Assembly: GCF_004345615.1 (NCBI RefSeq)
Contig: NZ_SLWK01000008.1
Span: 123,043-187,042, forward strand
Direction: 5' to 3'
Source of the DNA: Natronoflexus pectinivorans
GTDB taxonomy: Bacteria; Bacteroidota; Bacteroidia; Bacteroidales; Marinilabiliaceae
Length of the DNA: 64,000 nt
Below are positions 18,907 to 27,029 of the stretch, in pieces; positions within the stretch are counted from its first letter, which is position 1; each line of letters starts with the position of its first letter. Below the pieces are notes generated by a model. It was given only the letters and a program-made list of their open reading frames with translations. It was not told the origin of the DNA and did not search any database. A program made the translations under genes and the position numbers.

Positions 18907-19560
18907 ATGTTTCTAAAATATCATCCGTTAATGTTCATTACACCTAATCTGCCTTTGGCAGATTTAGTTCCGCTTGTTTCTGCATATCTGGAAGGTGGTG
19001 GAAGATGGTTGCAATTGCGGTTAAAGGATTGTCAGCCTGATGAAATCATATATACAGCCAAAGAAATCAAAGCCATGTGTAAAGACGCCGGTGCTCTGTT
19101 TATTCTCAACGACCATCCGGATATTGCACTGAAGACTCAAGCCGATGGAGTCCATTTGGGGAAGAATGACATGTCGGTTGCACAAGCGAGAGATTTGCTT
19201 GGAAGTGAATTCATTATAGGGGGAACGGCCAATACAGTTGAGGATATGATATCACTTGCACAATCGGGTGTTGATTACATCGGTCTTGGTCCGTTTCGGT
19301 TTACATCAACCAAAAAAAATCTGAGTCCCATCATTGGACTGGAGGGATATGCAGAACGAATGAGAAACTTTCGGGAAGCTGGTTTTGAAACTCCTGTTAC
19401 CGCCATTGGAGGTATTTTGCCGGATGATGTTGAAGCCATTATGAATACTGGCGTAAACGGCATTGCCGTTTCCGGCGTGCTCGCAAATGATAATGATATT
19501 CCTAAAATAACAAAAAGATTCATCTCAATGACAACCCATAAATATATCAACCATGAGTAA
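18907..19560 (+). CDS. thiE: thiamin phosphate synthase ThiE
   Basis: A 217-residue TIM-barrel enzyme that joins HMP-pyrophosphate and thiazole phosphate. The catalytic motifs absent from the paralogue are all here: [42 protein letters not shown] and VTAIGGI. An internal ATG at 18934 is a possible alternative start. It overlaps thiG by 8 bp and follows the MITE-like element by about 30 bp. Confidence 0.95.
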   Translation: MFLKYHPLMFITPNLPLADLVPLVSAYLEGGGRWLQLRLKDCQPDEIIYTAKEIKAMCKDAGALFILNDHPDIALKTQADGVHLGKNDMSVAQARDLLGSEFIIGGTANTVEDMISLAQSGVDYIGLGPFRFTSTKKNLSPIIGLEGYAERMRNFREAGFETPVTAIGGILPDDVEAIMNTGVNGIAVSGVLANDNDIPKITKRFISMTTHKYINHE

Positions 19561-20326
19561 ACTAACCATTGCAGATAAAACCTTTACCAGTCGGCTTTTT
19601 ACCGGTACCGGCAAGTTCAGTTCCAATAGATTAATGGCTGATGCGGTTCAATCCAGCGGCAGCGAATTGGTAACAGTGGCTCTTAAACGAGTGGACTTGG
19701 AAACTCCGCACGATGATTTGCTGGAGCATCTTAAAATCCCGGGAGTTAACTTGCTTCCTAATACATCCGGCGTACGAACCGCATCCGAAGCGGTTTTTGC
19801 CACACAGTTGGCCAGGGAGGCTCTTGGAACCAATTGGGTAAAACTTGAAATTCATCCCGATGCCCGTTACCTGATGCCCGACCCTGTGGAGACGCTAAAA
19901 GCAACCGAAGAGTTGGCAAAACTTGGTTTTGTGGTGCTCCCCTATATTCATGCCGACCCTGTGCTGTGCAAGCGGCTCGAAGAGGCGGGTGCAGCTGCTG
20001 TAATGCCCTTGGGTTCCCCCATCGGAAGCAACAGCGGGTTGTTAACGCGCGAGTTTCTGCGAATCATCATTGAGCAATCCAACGTTCCGGTGGTGGTAGA
20101 TGCCGGAATTGGAGCTCCGTCGCATGCCGCTGAAGCTATGGAAATGGGAGCTGATGCGGTTCTTGTAAATACTGCCATTGCTGCAGCCGGCAACCCTGTT
20201 GCTATGGGTAAGGCTTTTAAAATGGCAGTAGAAGCCGGACGCATGGCCTACGAAGCAGGTTTGCCAATGGTTTCGAAGGGTGCTAAAGCATCAGCCACAA
20301 GCCCGTTGACTTCGTTTTTATCCTAA
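19553..20326 (+). CDS. thiG: thiazole synthase ThiG
   Basis: A 257-residue TIM-barrel synthase that forms the thiazole ring from deoxyxylulose phosphate, dehydroglycine and ThiS thiocarboxylate. Landmarks: [19 protein letters not shown] with the Schiff-base Lys, [27 protein letters not shown] and [22 protein letters not shown]. It overlaps thiE by 8 bp and precedes thiH by 11 bp. Confidence 0.98.
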   Translation: MSKLTIADKTFTSRLFTGTGKFSSNRLMADAVQSSGSELVTVALKRVDLETPHDDLLEHLKIPGVNLLPNTSGVRTASEAVFATQLAREALGTNWVKLEIHPDARYLMPDPVETLKATEELAKLGFVVLPYIHADPVLCKRLEEAGAAAVMPLGSPIGSNSGLLTREFLRIIIEQSNVPVVVDAGIGAPSHAAEAMEMGADAVLVNTAIAAAGNPVAMGKAFKMAVEAGRMAYEAGLPMVSKGAKASATSPLTSFLS

Positions 20327-20337
20327 AGCAGATTTTT

Positions 20338-21456
20338 ATGTCGTTTTATAACATCATACAATCATATAACTGGGAAGATGTTACCGCTTCAATTTTTTCA
20401 AAAAATGAAGATGATGTGGTTAATGCTTTGCGAAAAGATTACCCCGGTCTGGAAGATTTAAAGGCTTTGCTGTCTCCGGCAGCGGATGCTTTTCTTGAAG
20501 AAATGGCTCAAAAGAGCCATTTCATAACACGTCAGCGATTTGGGAACATCATGCAGCTTTATATTCCTCTTTATCTTTCAAATTATTGCGAAAACAGCTG
20601 CGTTTACTGTGGTTTTAGCGGCAAAAACCGCTTAAAACGAAAGTTGTTGACCATGGAAGAGTTGATTGAAGAGGCTAAAATCATTCGCAGGCATTCGTTT
20701 CGCCACATTCTGCTGGTTACCGGTGAGGCTGAAAAGCGTGCGGGCGTGGATTATTTCTGCCATGCCATCGAAACTCTAAAACCATGGTTTAGTCAGATTT
20801 CTCTGGAAGTTCAGCCTCTGGAAACAGAAGAGTATGCAAAATTGGTGAATGCCGGTTTGCACGCGGTTTACATTTACCAGGAAACCTATAATGAAAGTCG
20901 TTATCCTACGTATCATCCAGCAGGACGAAAATCGGATTTTCGGTATCGGCTTGAAACGCCTGACCGTTTAGGAAGCGCCGGAGTTCGAAAAATCGGCATA
21001 GGAAATCTCATTGGACTCGAAGATTGGCGCACCGAAGCCTGGTATACAGCCTTGCACTTGAGTTATTTGCGAAAGCAGTGGTGGCAGGTGAAATATTCCA
21101 TCTCTTTTCCCCGTTTGCGTCCGTTTCCGGGTGAAGGGTTTCAGCCAAACTTTGAAACCACCGAACGAAATTTGACGCAACTTATGTGTGCCTATCGGCT
21201 TTTTGACCATGATGTGGAGTTGTCACTATCAACACGTGAGAGTGCACGGTTCAGGGATAATGCTTTTCCCATAGGAATTACAGCCATGAGCGCCGGTAGC
21301 AAAACCGAGCCGGGCGGATACTCCGGCTCGGGAGAGCTTGAGCAGTTTGCTGTCAATGATGACCGCACTCCCGATGTCATCGCCGATATGCTGCGACAAA
21401 AAGGAATGGAACCGGTCTGGAAAGATTGGTCGCTATACTTGCAAGAGAGTTTGTAA
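20338..21456 (+). CDS. thiH: 2-iminoacetate synthase ThiH
   Basis: A 372-residue radical SAM enzyme that cleaves tyrosine to dehydroglycine for the thiazole ring. The Cys-X3-Cys-X2-Cys cluster motif is visible in NYCENSCVYCGF (near residue 85), followed by RHILLVTGEA and, near the C-terminus, SAGSKTEPGGYSG. Use of ThiH rather than ThiO fits an anaerobic or microaerobic lifestyle. It lies 11 bp after thiG and 95 bp before thiF. Confidence 0.97.
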   Translation: MSFYNIIQSYNWEDVTASIFSKNEDDVVNALRKDYPGLEDLKALLSPAADAFLEEMAQKSHFITRQRFGNIMQLYIPLYLSNYCENSCVYCGFSGKNRLKRKLLTMEELIEEAKIIRRHSFRHILLVTGEAEKRAGVDYFCHAIETLKPWFSQISLEVQPLETEEYAKLVNAGLHAVYIYQETYNESRYPTYHPAGRKSDFRYRLETPDRLGSAGVRKIGIGNLIGLEDWRTEAWYTALHLSYLRKQWWQVKYSISFPRLRPFPGEGFQPNFETTERNLTQLMCAYRLFDHDVELSLSTRESARFRDNAFPIGITAMSAGSKTEPGGYSGSGELEQFAVNDDRTPDVIADMLRQKGMEPVWKDWSLYLQESL

Positions 21457-21551
21457 GTTAATGGGTTTAAAACCCTGTCATTTCATTTCACTGGACTTGG
21501 CGATGCTTCGCCTCTTAACCTAACAACCTATCAACCTAAAAGAAACATCAT

Positions 21552-22232
21552 ATGAGATACGCACGTCATTTATTATTAGATAATTTCGATGAATCCCATC
21601 AGGAACGACTAGCTAAATCGTCTGTATTGGTGGTTGGAGCAGGTGGCTTGGGTTCTGCTCTGTTGTTATATCTTTCTGCGGCAGGAGTAGGCCATATTGG
21701 AGTTCTGGATTTCGATGTGATTTCCACCAGCAACCTAAATCGCCAGATTTTATATCATCCCGGATTGGTTGGGGAGCTGAAATCCGAAGAAGCCGCAAAG
21801 CGGGTAAAGGAAATAAACCCTGATTGCAAGGTGACCTGTTTTAACCGAAAAGTAACAACCGAAAATGCAGCGGATACTATTCGCGGTTTTGATGTTGTGG
21901 CCGATGCTACCGATAATTTTCAGGTGAGGTACGCGGTGGATGATGCCTGTAGAAAGCTCAACGTTCCATTGGTTTATGGAACGGCAGAACAGTGGGGTGG
22001 TCAACTATCGGTTTTTCACTTCAATGGAGCAAAAGGTTACAGTGATTTATATCCGGAAGCTCCGGAAGTAAAGAAAACGCCTCCTGGCGTAATGGGGCCT
22101 ATGCCCGGTTTTATCGGAACCCGACAGGCTCTGGAGATCATTAAAATAATAACCGGACAGGGTGAGGTTCTTGCCGGAAAACTGATGGTTTTTGATGTTC
22201 TTAATAACCAGAATCTGGTTTTTGATATATAA
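21552..22232 (+). CDS. thiF: ThiF/MoeB/HesA-family adenylyltransferase
   Basis: A 226-residue E1-like enzyme that adenylates the C-terminal Gly of ThiS. The nucleotide-binding VVGAGGLGS (residues 26-34), the SNLNRQILY stretch, DATDNFQVRY and GVMGPMPGFIGTRQALE are clear. The paired Cys-X2-Cys zinc ligands found in E. coli ThiF are not present: the expected region reads GYSDLYPEAPEVKK. It is the last gene of the thi operon; its final 32 bp overlap the end of the convergent menC. Confidence 0.93.
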   Translation: MRYARHLLLDNFDESHQERLAKSSVLVVGAGGLGSALLLYLSAAGVGHIGVLDFDVISTSNLNRQILYHPGLVGELKSEEAAKRVKEINPDCKVTCFNRKVTTENAADTIRGFDVVADATDNFQVRYAVDDACRKLNVPLVYGTAEQWGGQLSVFHFNGAKGYSDLYPEAPEVKKTPPGVMGPMPGFIGTRQALEIIKIITGQGEVLAGKLMVFDVLNNQNLVFDI

Positions 22233-23238
22233 GATGTCCATTTTCTACCCTCAGAGGAGCATCCAGATTATTAGTAAAAACCTGTCCGGTACCTAAGCCC
22301 TGGGGTAGAGGATTGTTTAGCGTTGCAGTCCATTGTGCTATGGCATTTAATCCAATGTTGCTTTCAAGAGCAGAGGTTACCCACCAATCGATATTGAGAG
22401 TGTGAGCCCAATCAATCCAGTTTTCAGATGATTTGAACCCCCCTGTGAGGCTTGGTTTTAAGATGATGTACCGTGGACGTATGATTTCAAGCATACGTTT
22501 ACGCTCCAATGGGTCGTTTACCCCGATTAATTCTTCGTCCAGAGCAATCGGAATGGGTGCATTTTTACATAAAACAGACATCTCCTCCCATTGTCCTGCC
22601 TTTATGGGTTGCTCAATGGAGTGAATGTGAAGTGATTCAAGCCTTTTGAGCACAGACTCAGCCTGTTTAGCTGTATAGGCTCCATTTGCATCCACACGTA
22701 TTTCCAGTTCATCGGGAGCGAAGCGCTCTCTTATGGATGCGAGCAGTTCAAACTCCTTGTCGAAATCCAGTGCTCCAATTTTCATTTTAAGGCAATCGAA
22801 GCCCGCTTCAGTTTTCTCTTTAATTCTGCGATGCATCTCCTTTATGGAGCCCATCCAAATGAGTCCATTTATTTTAATCTGCTTTTTGCTGTTGGTGAAA
22901 TCTGAAGGAAACCAAATTTTATTTCCTCCATTTTGGAAATCGAGAAGCGCCATTTCGATAGCAAATCTGATGGCAGGCCATTCCATTAAATGTTTATGGA
23001 AATTCTCCGCAATGGTGTTGATGTTATTGCAGCACCATTGCAATTTATCTTCCAGTTGGGGAGAATCATCGGGACTTAATCCCGGCAAGATGGAGCACTC
23101 ACCTATCCCTTTTATTCCGGGTCTATCTTGGTGAGTTATTTCTATGAAATAACTCATTTTGGTGGTCAGAACACCTCTGGATGTTCCTCCCGGCTCATTG
23201 AATTTTAGTTGATATGGTTTATAAGATGCTTTGTACAT
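22201..23238 (-). CDS. menC: o-succinylbenzoate synthase
   Basis: An enolase-superfamily enzyme of menaquinone synthesis that dehydrates SHCHC to o-succinylbenzoate. I chose the ATG at 23238 (MYKASYKPYQL), giving 345 residues; the longer form from 23268 would start inside the flanking repeat. Visible: the KMK catalytic motif in FDCLKMKIG, metal ligands in RVDANG, EQP and LDEELI, and KPSLTGG with the second catalytic Lys. It lies downstream of menA on the same strand, but a GxxExxY cassette occupies the 525 bp between them. Its 3' end overlaps thiF. Confidence 0.93.
   Translation of the reverse strand: MYKASYKPYQLKFNEPGGTSRGVLTTKMSYFIEITHQDRPGIKGIGECSILPGLSPDDSPQLEDKLQWCCNNINTIAENFHKHLMEWPAIRFAIEMALLDFQNGGNKIWFPSDFTNSKKQIKINGLIWMGSIKEMHRRIKEKTEAGFDCLKMKIGALDFDKEFELLASIRERFAPDELEIRVDANGAYTAKQAESVLKRLESLHIHSIEQPIKAGQWEEMSVLCKNAPIPIALDEELIGVNDPLERKRMLEIIRPRYIILKPSLTGGFKSSENWIDWAHTLNIDWWVTSALESNIGLNAIAQWTATLNNPLPQGLGTGQVFTNNLDAPLRVENGHLIYQKPDSGY
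22206..22224. terminator. short hairpin at the thiF/menC convergent overlap
   Basis: AACCAG-AAT-CTGGTT followed by TTTG lies within the last codons of both thiF and menC. The stem is only 6 bp and a T run follows on the plus strand, so it is a weak candidate terminator for thiF. Confidence 0.35.
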
Positions 23239-23260
23239 GGTTTTAATTCTATTTAGAGTT

Positions 23261-23753
23261 AACCACAATGTTCACAATGAATTCACAATGCTCACAAAGA
23301 ACTTTAAAGTTATAATTTATAATGTGCCATTTATTACTCTTTTTATACCCTGTTTAAGCAATGCGGCATTAAAATTAATAAGCAAACCTAACTTGTAGTT
23401 GCCTAGTTTCATATAAGTAAGTGCCTGGGCAAGGTGAACATCATTCAAAGTCTCAACACTTTTAATCTCTATTACTACTTTGTTTTCTACTAAAATATCA
23501 ATGCGGTATCCACATTCAAGTTCTACCTCTTCAAATATAAGAGGGATTGGTTTTTCTTTTTGAATAAGCAAGCCTGCTTTCTGAATTTTATAACAAAGGC
23601 ATTGCTGGTAGGCAGACTCTAAAAGTCCTGGCCCTAAAGCTTTGTGTAACTATAAGGCACAACCTACTATTTTATGAGCTATTTCATTTTCTCCCATAAT
23701 TTTTATCAACCAAGTTTTGTGAACTTTGTGGCTTAATTCTGTTCATTGTGGTT
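23261..23753 (-). mobile_element. GxxExxY cassette flanked by inverted repeats
   Basis: AACCACAATG at 23261-23270 and its inverse complement CATTGTGGTT at 23744-23753 bracket a unit of about 493 bp that contains only the GxxExxY gene. Beyond the 10-bp core, both flanks repeat the words CACAATG and CACAAAG(TT)CACAA in mirror orientation. The unit separates menA from menC. Mobility is inferred, not shown. Confidence 0.5.
23317..23697 (-). pseudogene. GxxExxY family protein gene with an in-frame stop
   Basis: From an ATG at 23697 the frame reads MGENEIAHKIVGCAL, then TAG at 23650-23652, then LHKALGPGLLESAYQQCLC and on without a break to ECGYRIDILVENKVVIEIK and KQGIKRVINGTL. Joined across the stop, the 126 residues match the normal length and all motifs of GxxExxY proteins, a PD-(D/E)XK-like family (ALGPGLLESAY, the name-giving GxxxExxY; CGYRIDIL; IEIK). 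The stop sits where the family usually has Glu (ALEVH), so one GAG-to-TAG change explains it. Translation could restart at TTG 23571 to give an 84-residue C-terminal piece. Function of the family is unknown. Confidence 0.85.
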
Positions 23754-23762
23754 GTTTTTTTG

Positions 23763-24662
23763 TCAGAAAAATAGCTTCACTCCACCCAACAGGACAAACA
23801 TTAATGTACTTAATGCAAGGTTTCGAAGTTCTCCATCCAGGTTTTGTGCTTCTTTATTGCGAAATACCACCAAAATGTTTCTAATAAACAATGGTAATGT
23901 TATTAATAATGGCCAAAAATGAGAAATAGCATCGTTTAGATAAATAAAAGTCACCATGCTAATCCAACCAGCTGTTATTAAGGATAAGTGATACCATGCA
24001 GCGGCTTTTTTGCCCATGCGTACCACCAGAGTGATTTTATTACTCTGCCTGTCAGAATCTAAGTCGCGGATGTTATTCAGGTTTAAAACTCCGGCACTGA
24101 AGAGGCCAATGGTTACTGCAGGCAGCAACACATGCCATTGCCATATGTTGGTATGTAAAAACCATGTACCTGCCACTCCCAGCAAACCGAAAAAAATAAA
24201 TACATATACATCGCCAAGTCCCCGGTAACCGTAGGGGTTTGTTCCAACTGTATAGCGAATGGCAGCAGCAATGGCCGATATGCCAAGTATGAAAAATAGA
24301 AGCTGTTGCCACTGTAATTGACTAAAAGATTTAAAAAGCAGGGTAATTCCCGATATAAGCGAAAGTAAAACGCAAATAACCATGGCAGTTTTCATCTGCT
24401 TTAAAGAAATGACCCCTTTCTGAATCATTCTTTGCGGCCCAACTCGGCTTTCATTGTCGGCACCCGATTTGGCATCGCCATAATCATTGGCCAGGTTGGA
24501 AAGGATTTGCAGAAATAAGGTGGTGATGGCGGCCCATATTAAAACATCGGCATTGAAACTGTTTTGCCATGCCGCAATGATGCTGCCCATAAATATTGTT
24601 GAAAGTGCCAAAGGTAGAGTTCTTAACCGAAATGATACCAGCCACGCTTTGATGTTGCTCAT
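23763..24662 (-). CDS. menA: 1,4-dihydroxy-2-naphthoate polyprenyltransferase
   Basis: A UbiA-family membrane enzyme of 299 residues with about 8-9 hydrophobic segments that prenylates DHNA to demethylmenaquinone. The first Asp-rich motif is in LANDYGDAKSGADNESRVGPQR (about residues 57-78), and the second is NNIRDLDSDRQSNKITL (about 195-211). The DVYVFIFFGLLGVAGTWFL segment is also typical. menC follows on the same strand beyond the GxxExxY unit; menE lies at 38844. Confidence 0.95.
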   Translation of the reverse strand: MSNIKAWLVSFRLRTLPLALSTIFMGSIIAAWQNSFNADVLIWAAITTLFLQILSNLANDYGDAKSGADNESRVGPQRMIQKGVISLKQMKTAMVICVLLSLISGITLLFKSFSQLQWQQLLFFILGISAIAAAIRYTVGTNPYGYRGLGDVYVFIFFGLLGVAGTWFLHTNIWQWHVLLPAVTIGLFSAGVLNLNNIRDLDSDRQSNKITLVVRMGKKAAAWYHLSLITAGWISMVTFIYLNDAISHFWPLLITLPLFIRNILVVFRNKEAQNLDGELRNLALSTLMFVLLGGVKLFF

Positions 24663-24836
24663 AATTCGAAAAGATTATTAGATTATTTGAAATTTAGGGG
24701 ATTAGAAGGAACGTGAATAAAGTTTTCTATCCATTGATGAAATGGGAAAATAATGGATTTGTTTCTCGGTTGCTTCAATTGATTCGAGAGAACGAGACCC
24801 GCTGTTTCGAGACTCGTATTATCATGTATATAGAGT

Positions 24837-25643
24837 TTAGTTATGATCCAGAAGTTTGTTTTTTATCTCACCCACTTCACTTTTAATGTCAGCCAATGTT
24901 TTTACAACGTGATTCATCTCCAGTTGTTCAGAAGGAATTTCACCGCTTATGTAGTGAACAAATTTCCATATCTCACGAATATCGCCAACGGGAACATCAT
25001 AAGGTTCAAAGAGAGGGTTTAAAGAGATGCATCTAATCGACCCGTTCTGCACAATATTGTTTTCAATGATTTTAAATGAAAGACCATCGTTTAGGGTGAA
25101 AATGATACACGCTTGTCCGTTCTTTATAGAGTTCCAATTGAGGATGTATTCTCCCGTAACGTAGGCTCCTGCAGGTATTGGCCACATGGAATCACCGCTG
25201 ATTTGAAATGTTCTGTATTTTCTCTCTTTGTCAAGAAACGGCAATCTGAAAACCGGAAGTGAAACAATGTACTCCGGGTCAGAAAAACCAGTGAGATAGC
25301 CAGCTTTGGCTTTTTCCGGAACCAACTCAATATTCTCCTCATTGTCTGCGCCTACAGTGGAAGTAAGTACACGCAACTTAGCTCCTTTAATGAAAACATC
25401 ATTCCCATTTTCAAGTTCCCGCATTTGCGACTGCGATAATTTTAACAAATCTACTCTTACCAGTGTGTCGATGGAGATGTTAAAGTAATCGGAAAGCTTC
25501 ATCAGCATTTCGATGGGTGGCATGGAAACCTGGTTTTCATAATTATTGAGGGTAGGACGCTTTATTTTGAGGATGGCCGCAAGGTCATCCTGTGTTAAAA
25601 GCCTGCGCTTTCGTAGCAGTTTTAAGTTATTTGAAAGAAACAT
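24837..25643 (-). CDS. XRE-type HTH repressor with LexA-like S24 peptidase domain
   Basis: I chose the ATG at 25643 (MFLSNNLKLLRKRRLL), 268 residues; the inferred promoter at 25666-25696 excludes the longer form. Residues 5-60 are an XRE HTH (LTQDDLAAILKIKRPTLNNYE). The C-terminal half is S24-like: Ser152 in GDSMWPIPAG and Lys191 in SFKIIEN form the Ser/Lys dyad, and an Ala114-Gly115 pair (KAKAGYLTG) lies 38 residues before the Ser, as in LexA. Self-cleavage under stress is therefore plausible. A short predicted coiled tail (VKTLADIKSEVGEIKNKLL) ends the protein. The target is unknown; autoregulation is possible, since a TTAATATTAA palindrome lies near its start. Confidence 0.85.
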   Translation of the reverse strand: MFLSNNLKLLRKRRLLTQDDLAAILKIKRPTLNNYENQVSMPPIEMLMKLSDYFNISIDTLVRVDLLKLSQSQMRELENGNDVFIKGAKLRVLTSTVGADNEENIELVPEKAKAGYLTGFSDPEYIVSLPVFRLPFLDKERKYRTFQISGDSMWPIPAGAYVTGEYILNWNSIKNGQACIIFTLNDGLSFKIIENNIVQNGSIRCISLNPLFEPYDVPVGDIREIWKFVHYISGEIPSEQLEMNHVVKTLADIKSEVGEIKNKLLDHN

Positions 25644-25665
25644 AACAAACAGATTAATATTAAAG

Positions 25666-25696
25666 CAAAAATACGATTTAAATATAAGCAAGGCAA
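25666..25696 (-). promoter_or_regulatory. promoter of the XRE/S24 gene
   Basis: On the minus strand: TTG (25696-25694), 20 bases, then TATTTTTG (25673-25666). This is a good Bacteroidota promoter. Transcription would begin about 15-20 bases before the ATG at 25643. A palindrome TTAATATTAA (25654-25663) overlaps the likely start. Confidence 0.65.
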
Positions 25697-25835
25697 TATG
25701 ATTTTATAAAATCCATATTTAATTCGAAAAAGAGAACAGTTGACAAAAACAAAATAATTTATTATATTACATAAATGAAGACCGATTATGATAGATTTAT
25801 AATATTCATCAACAAACCTGTAAACCCATGTATGT

Positions 25836-26168
25836 ATGAAATTTGTTATTTCTAAAAAATCGGAAGGGGCTTACCAGTTTTTTCTAAAAAATGCAGAGAA
25901 TAAGCCTGTTCTCTGGAGTCCCAGATTTGCCACTAAAAATCAATGTTTGGATGGTATTGCACATCTTCGCAGGCATGTGCAGGGAGAGCCAAAATTTGAT
26001 AAGTGGCAAACAGATAGTGGTCGTTACGTGTTTCATCTGAAAAGTAATGATGGACACTTGTTGGCTATGAGTGCTCCATTCGGCAGTAAGTTCGAATGTG
26101 TAAAACATATTTCAGAAGTTCAGGAGAATATAACTTCTGATATTGAGGAGGATGTTTCACCCAGATAA
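25836..26168 (+). CDS. DUF1508 (YegP-like) family protein
   Basis: A 110-residue soluble protein with two copies of the DUF1508 fold: KFVISKKSEGAYQFFLKNAENK...ATKNQCLDGIAHLRR and then GRYVFHLKSNDGHLLAMS...FGSKFECVKHISEVQ. YegP-type proteins have no established function. It ends with an acidic tail. It is monocistronic and followed by a strong terminator. It lies divergent to the XRE/S24 repressor with a 192-bp spacer. Confidence 0.85.
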   Translation: MKFVISKKSEGAYQFFLKNAENKPVLWSPRFATKNQCLDGIAHLRRHVQGEPKFDKWQTDSGRYVFHLKSNDGHLLAMSAPFGSKFECVKHISEVQENITSDIEEDVSPR

Positions 26169-26213
26169 AAGAATGTTTGGGGTTATTTTGTGGGTTTCTT
26201 GCCGGGTGAATTG

Positions 26214-26252
26214 ACCCGTTTCATAAATTTATGAAACGGGTTTCTTCTTTTG
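26214..26252 (+). terminator. intrinsic terminator after the DUF1508 gene
   Basis: ACCCGTTTCATAAA is followed directly by its complement, forming a perfect 28-base palindrome, then a T-rich run. Confidence 0.85.
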
Positions 26253-26292
26253 TTGTATATTGCAATAAATATAAACAGATGTTAATTTAAAT

Positions 26293-26997
26293 ATGAGTGA
26301 TAAGGCATTTGGTCAAATGGAGGAGGTTTTTATCAATGATGGATTAGGGCTTTCGACTTCTTTTAAAAAGAATTCCTCCAAAGAGGAATTCTTTGAAGTT
26401 CTTCGAAATTTATATCATCAAACGGAATTGCTTACGGATTCATTTATCGAAAGTTGTTCGAAAAGTGGTAAGCCTGTTGATTGTAAGATGGGATGTGGTT
26501 GGTGCTGTCATCAATCTGTATTTGCGTCCACTCATGAAATGCTATATCTGGTTCATTATTTAAAAAGCAGGTATAAACCCGATGCAATTAAGGGTGTTGC
26601 GGAGAGGGCTCTGTCAAAGTCGCAAAAGACAAAGGGGATGACTCGCTCAGAGTTGCTTGGGAATAAAATTGCCTGTCCCTTGTTGCAAAATAATAAGTGC
26701 ATGGTTTACTCGGCACGTCCAATGGCTTGTCGCATCTATCTCTCATCTGACGTAAATACCTGTATTGAACGATATCAAAAACCCGCTCAGGAAGGGGTAA
26801 GGCCTGCGTTGTTCAAGTTTATTCTCGATGCGGGTCGATATATGAATTTTGGATTTGTATCGGGTTTGAAAAATAAGGGTTTGCATTCCAACGAAGCACC
26901 ACTGGAGTGGCTTTTAAACGATTTAATAAACAAAGAAAATGCCATGGAAGAATGGCTCGAAGGAGCCATTCTGAATGATGCCTATGAGTTTGAGTAA
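26293..26997 (+). CDS. YkgJ-family cysteine-cluster protein
   Basis: A 234-residue protein with the metal-chelating cysteine pattern of the YkgJ (CxxxCxxCC) family: CKMGCGWCC near residues 65-73, then CPLLQNNKCMVYSARPMACR and a later Cys in DVNTC. Family members are thought to bind zinc or iron, and no enzymatic role is settled. It stands alone, convergent with the AbgT gene (32-bp gap). Confidence 0.85.
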   Translation: MSDKAFGQMEEVFINDGLGLSTSFKKNSSKEEFFEVLRNLYHQTELLTDSFIESCSKSGKPVDCKMGCGWCCHQSVFASTHEMLYLVHYLKSRYKPDAIKGVAERALSKSQKTKGMTRSELLGNKIACPLLQNNKCMVYSARPMACRIYLSSDVNTCIERYQKPAQEGVRPALFKFILDAGRYMNFGFVSGLKNKGLHSNEAPLEWLLNDLINKENAMEEWLEGAILNDAYEFE

Positions 26998-27029
26998 CCT
27001 ACACGGTTAATTCTTATTCGTTATCCAAG

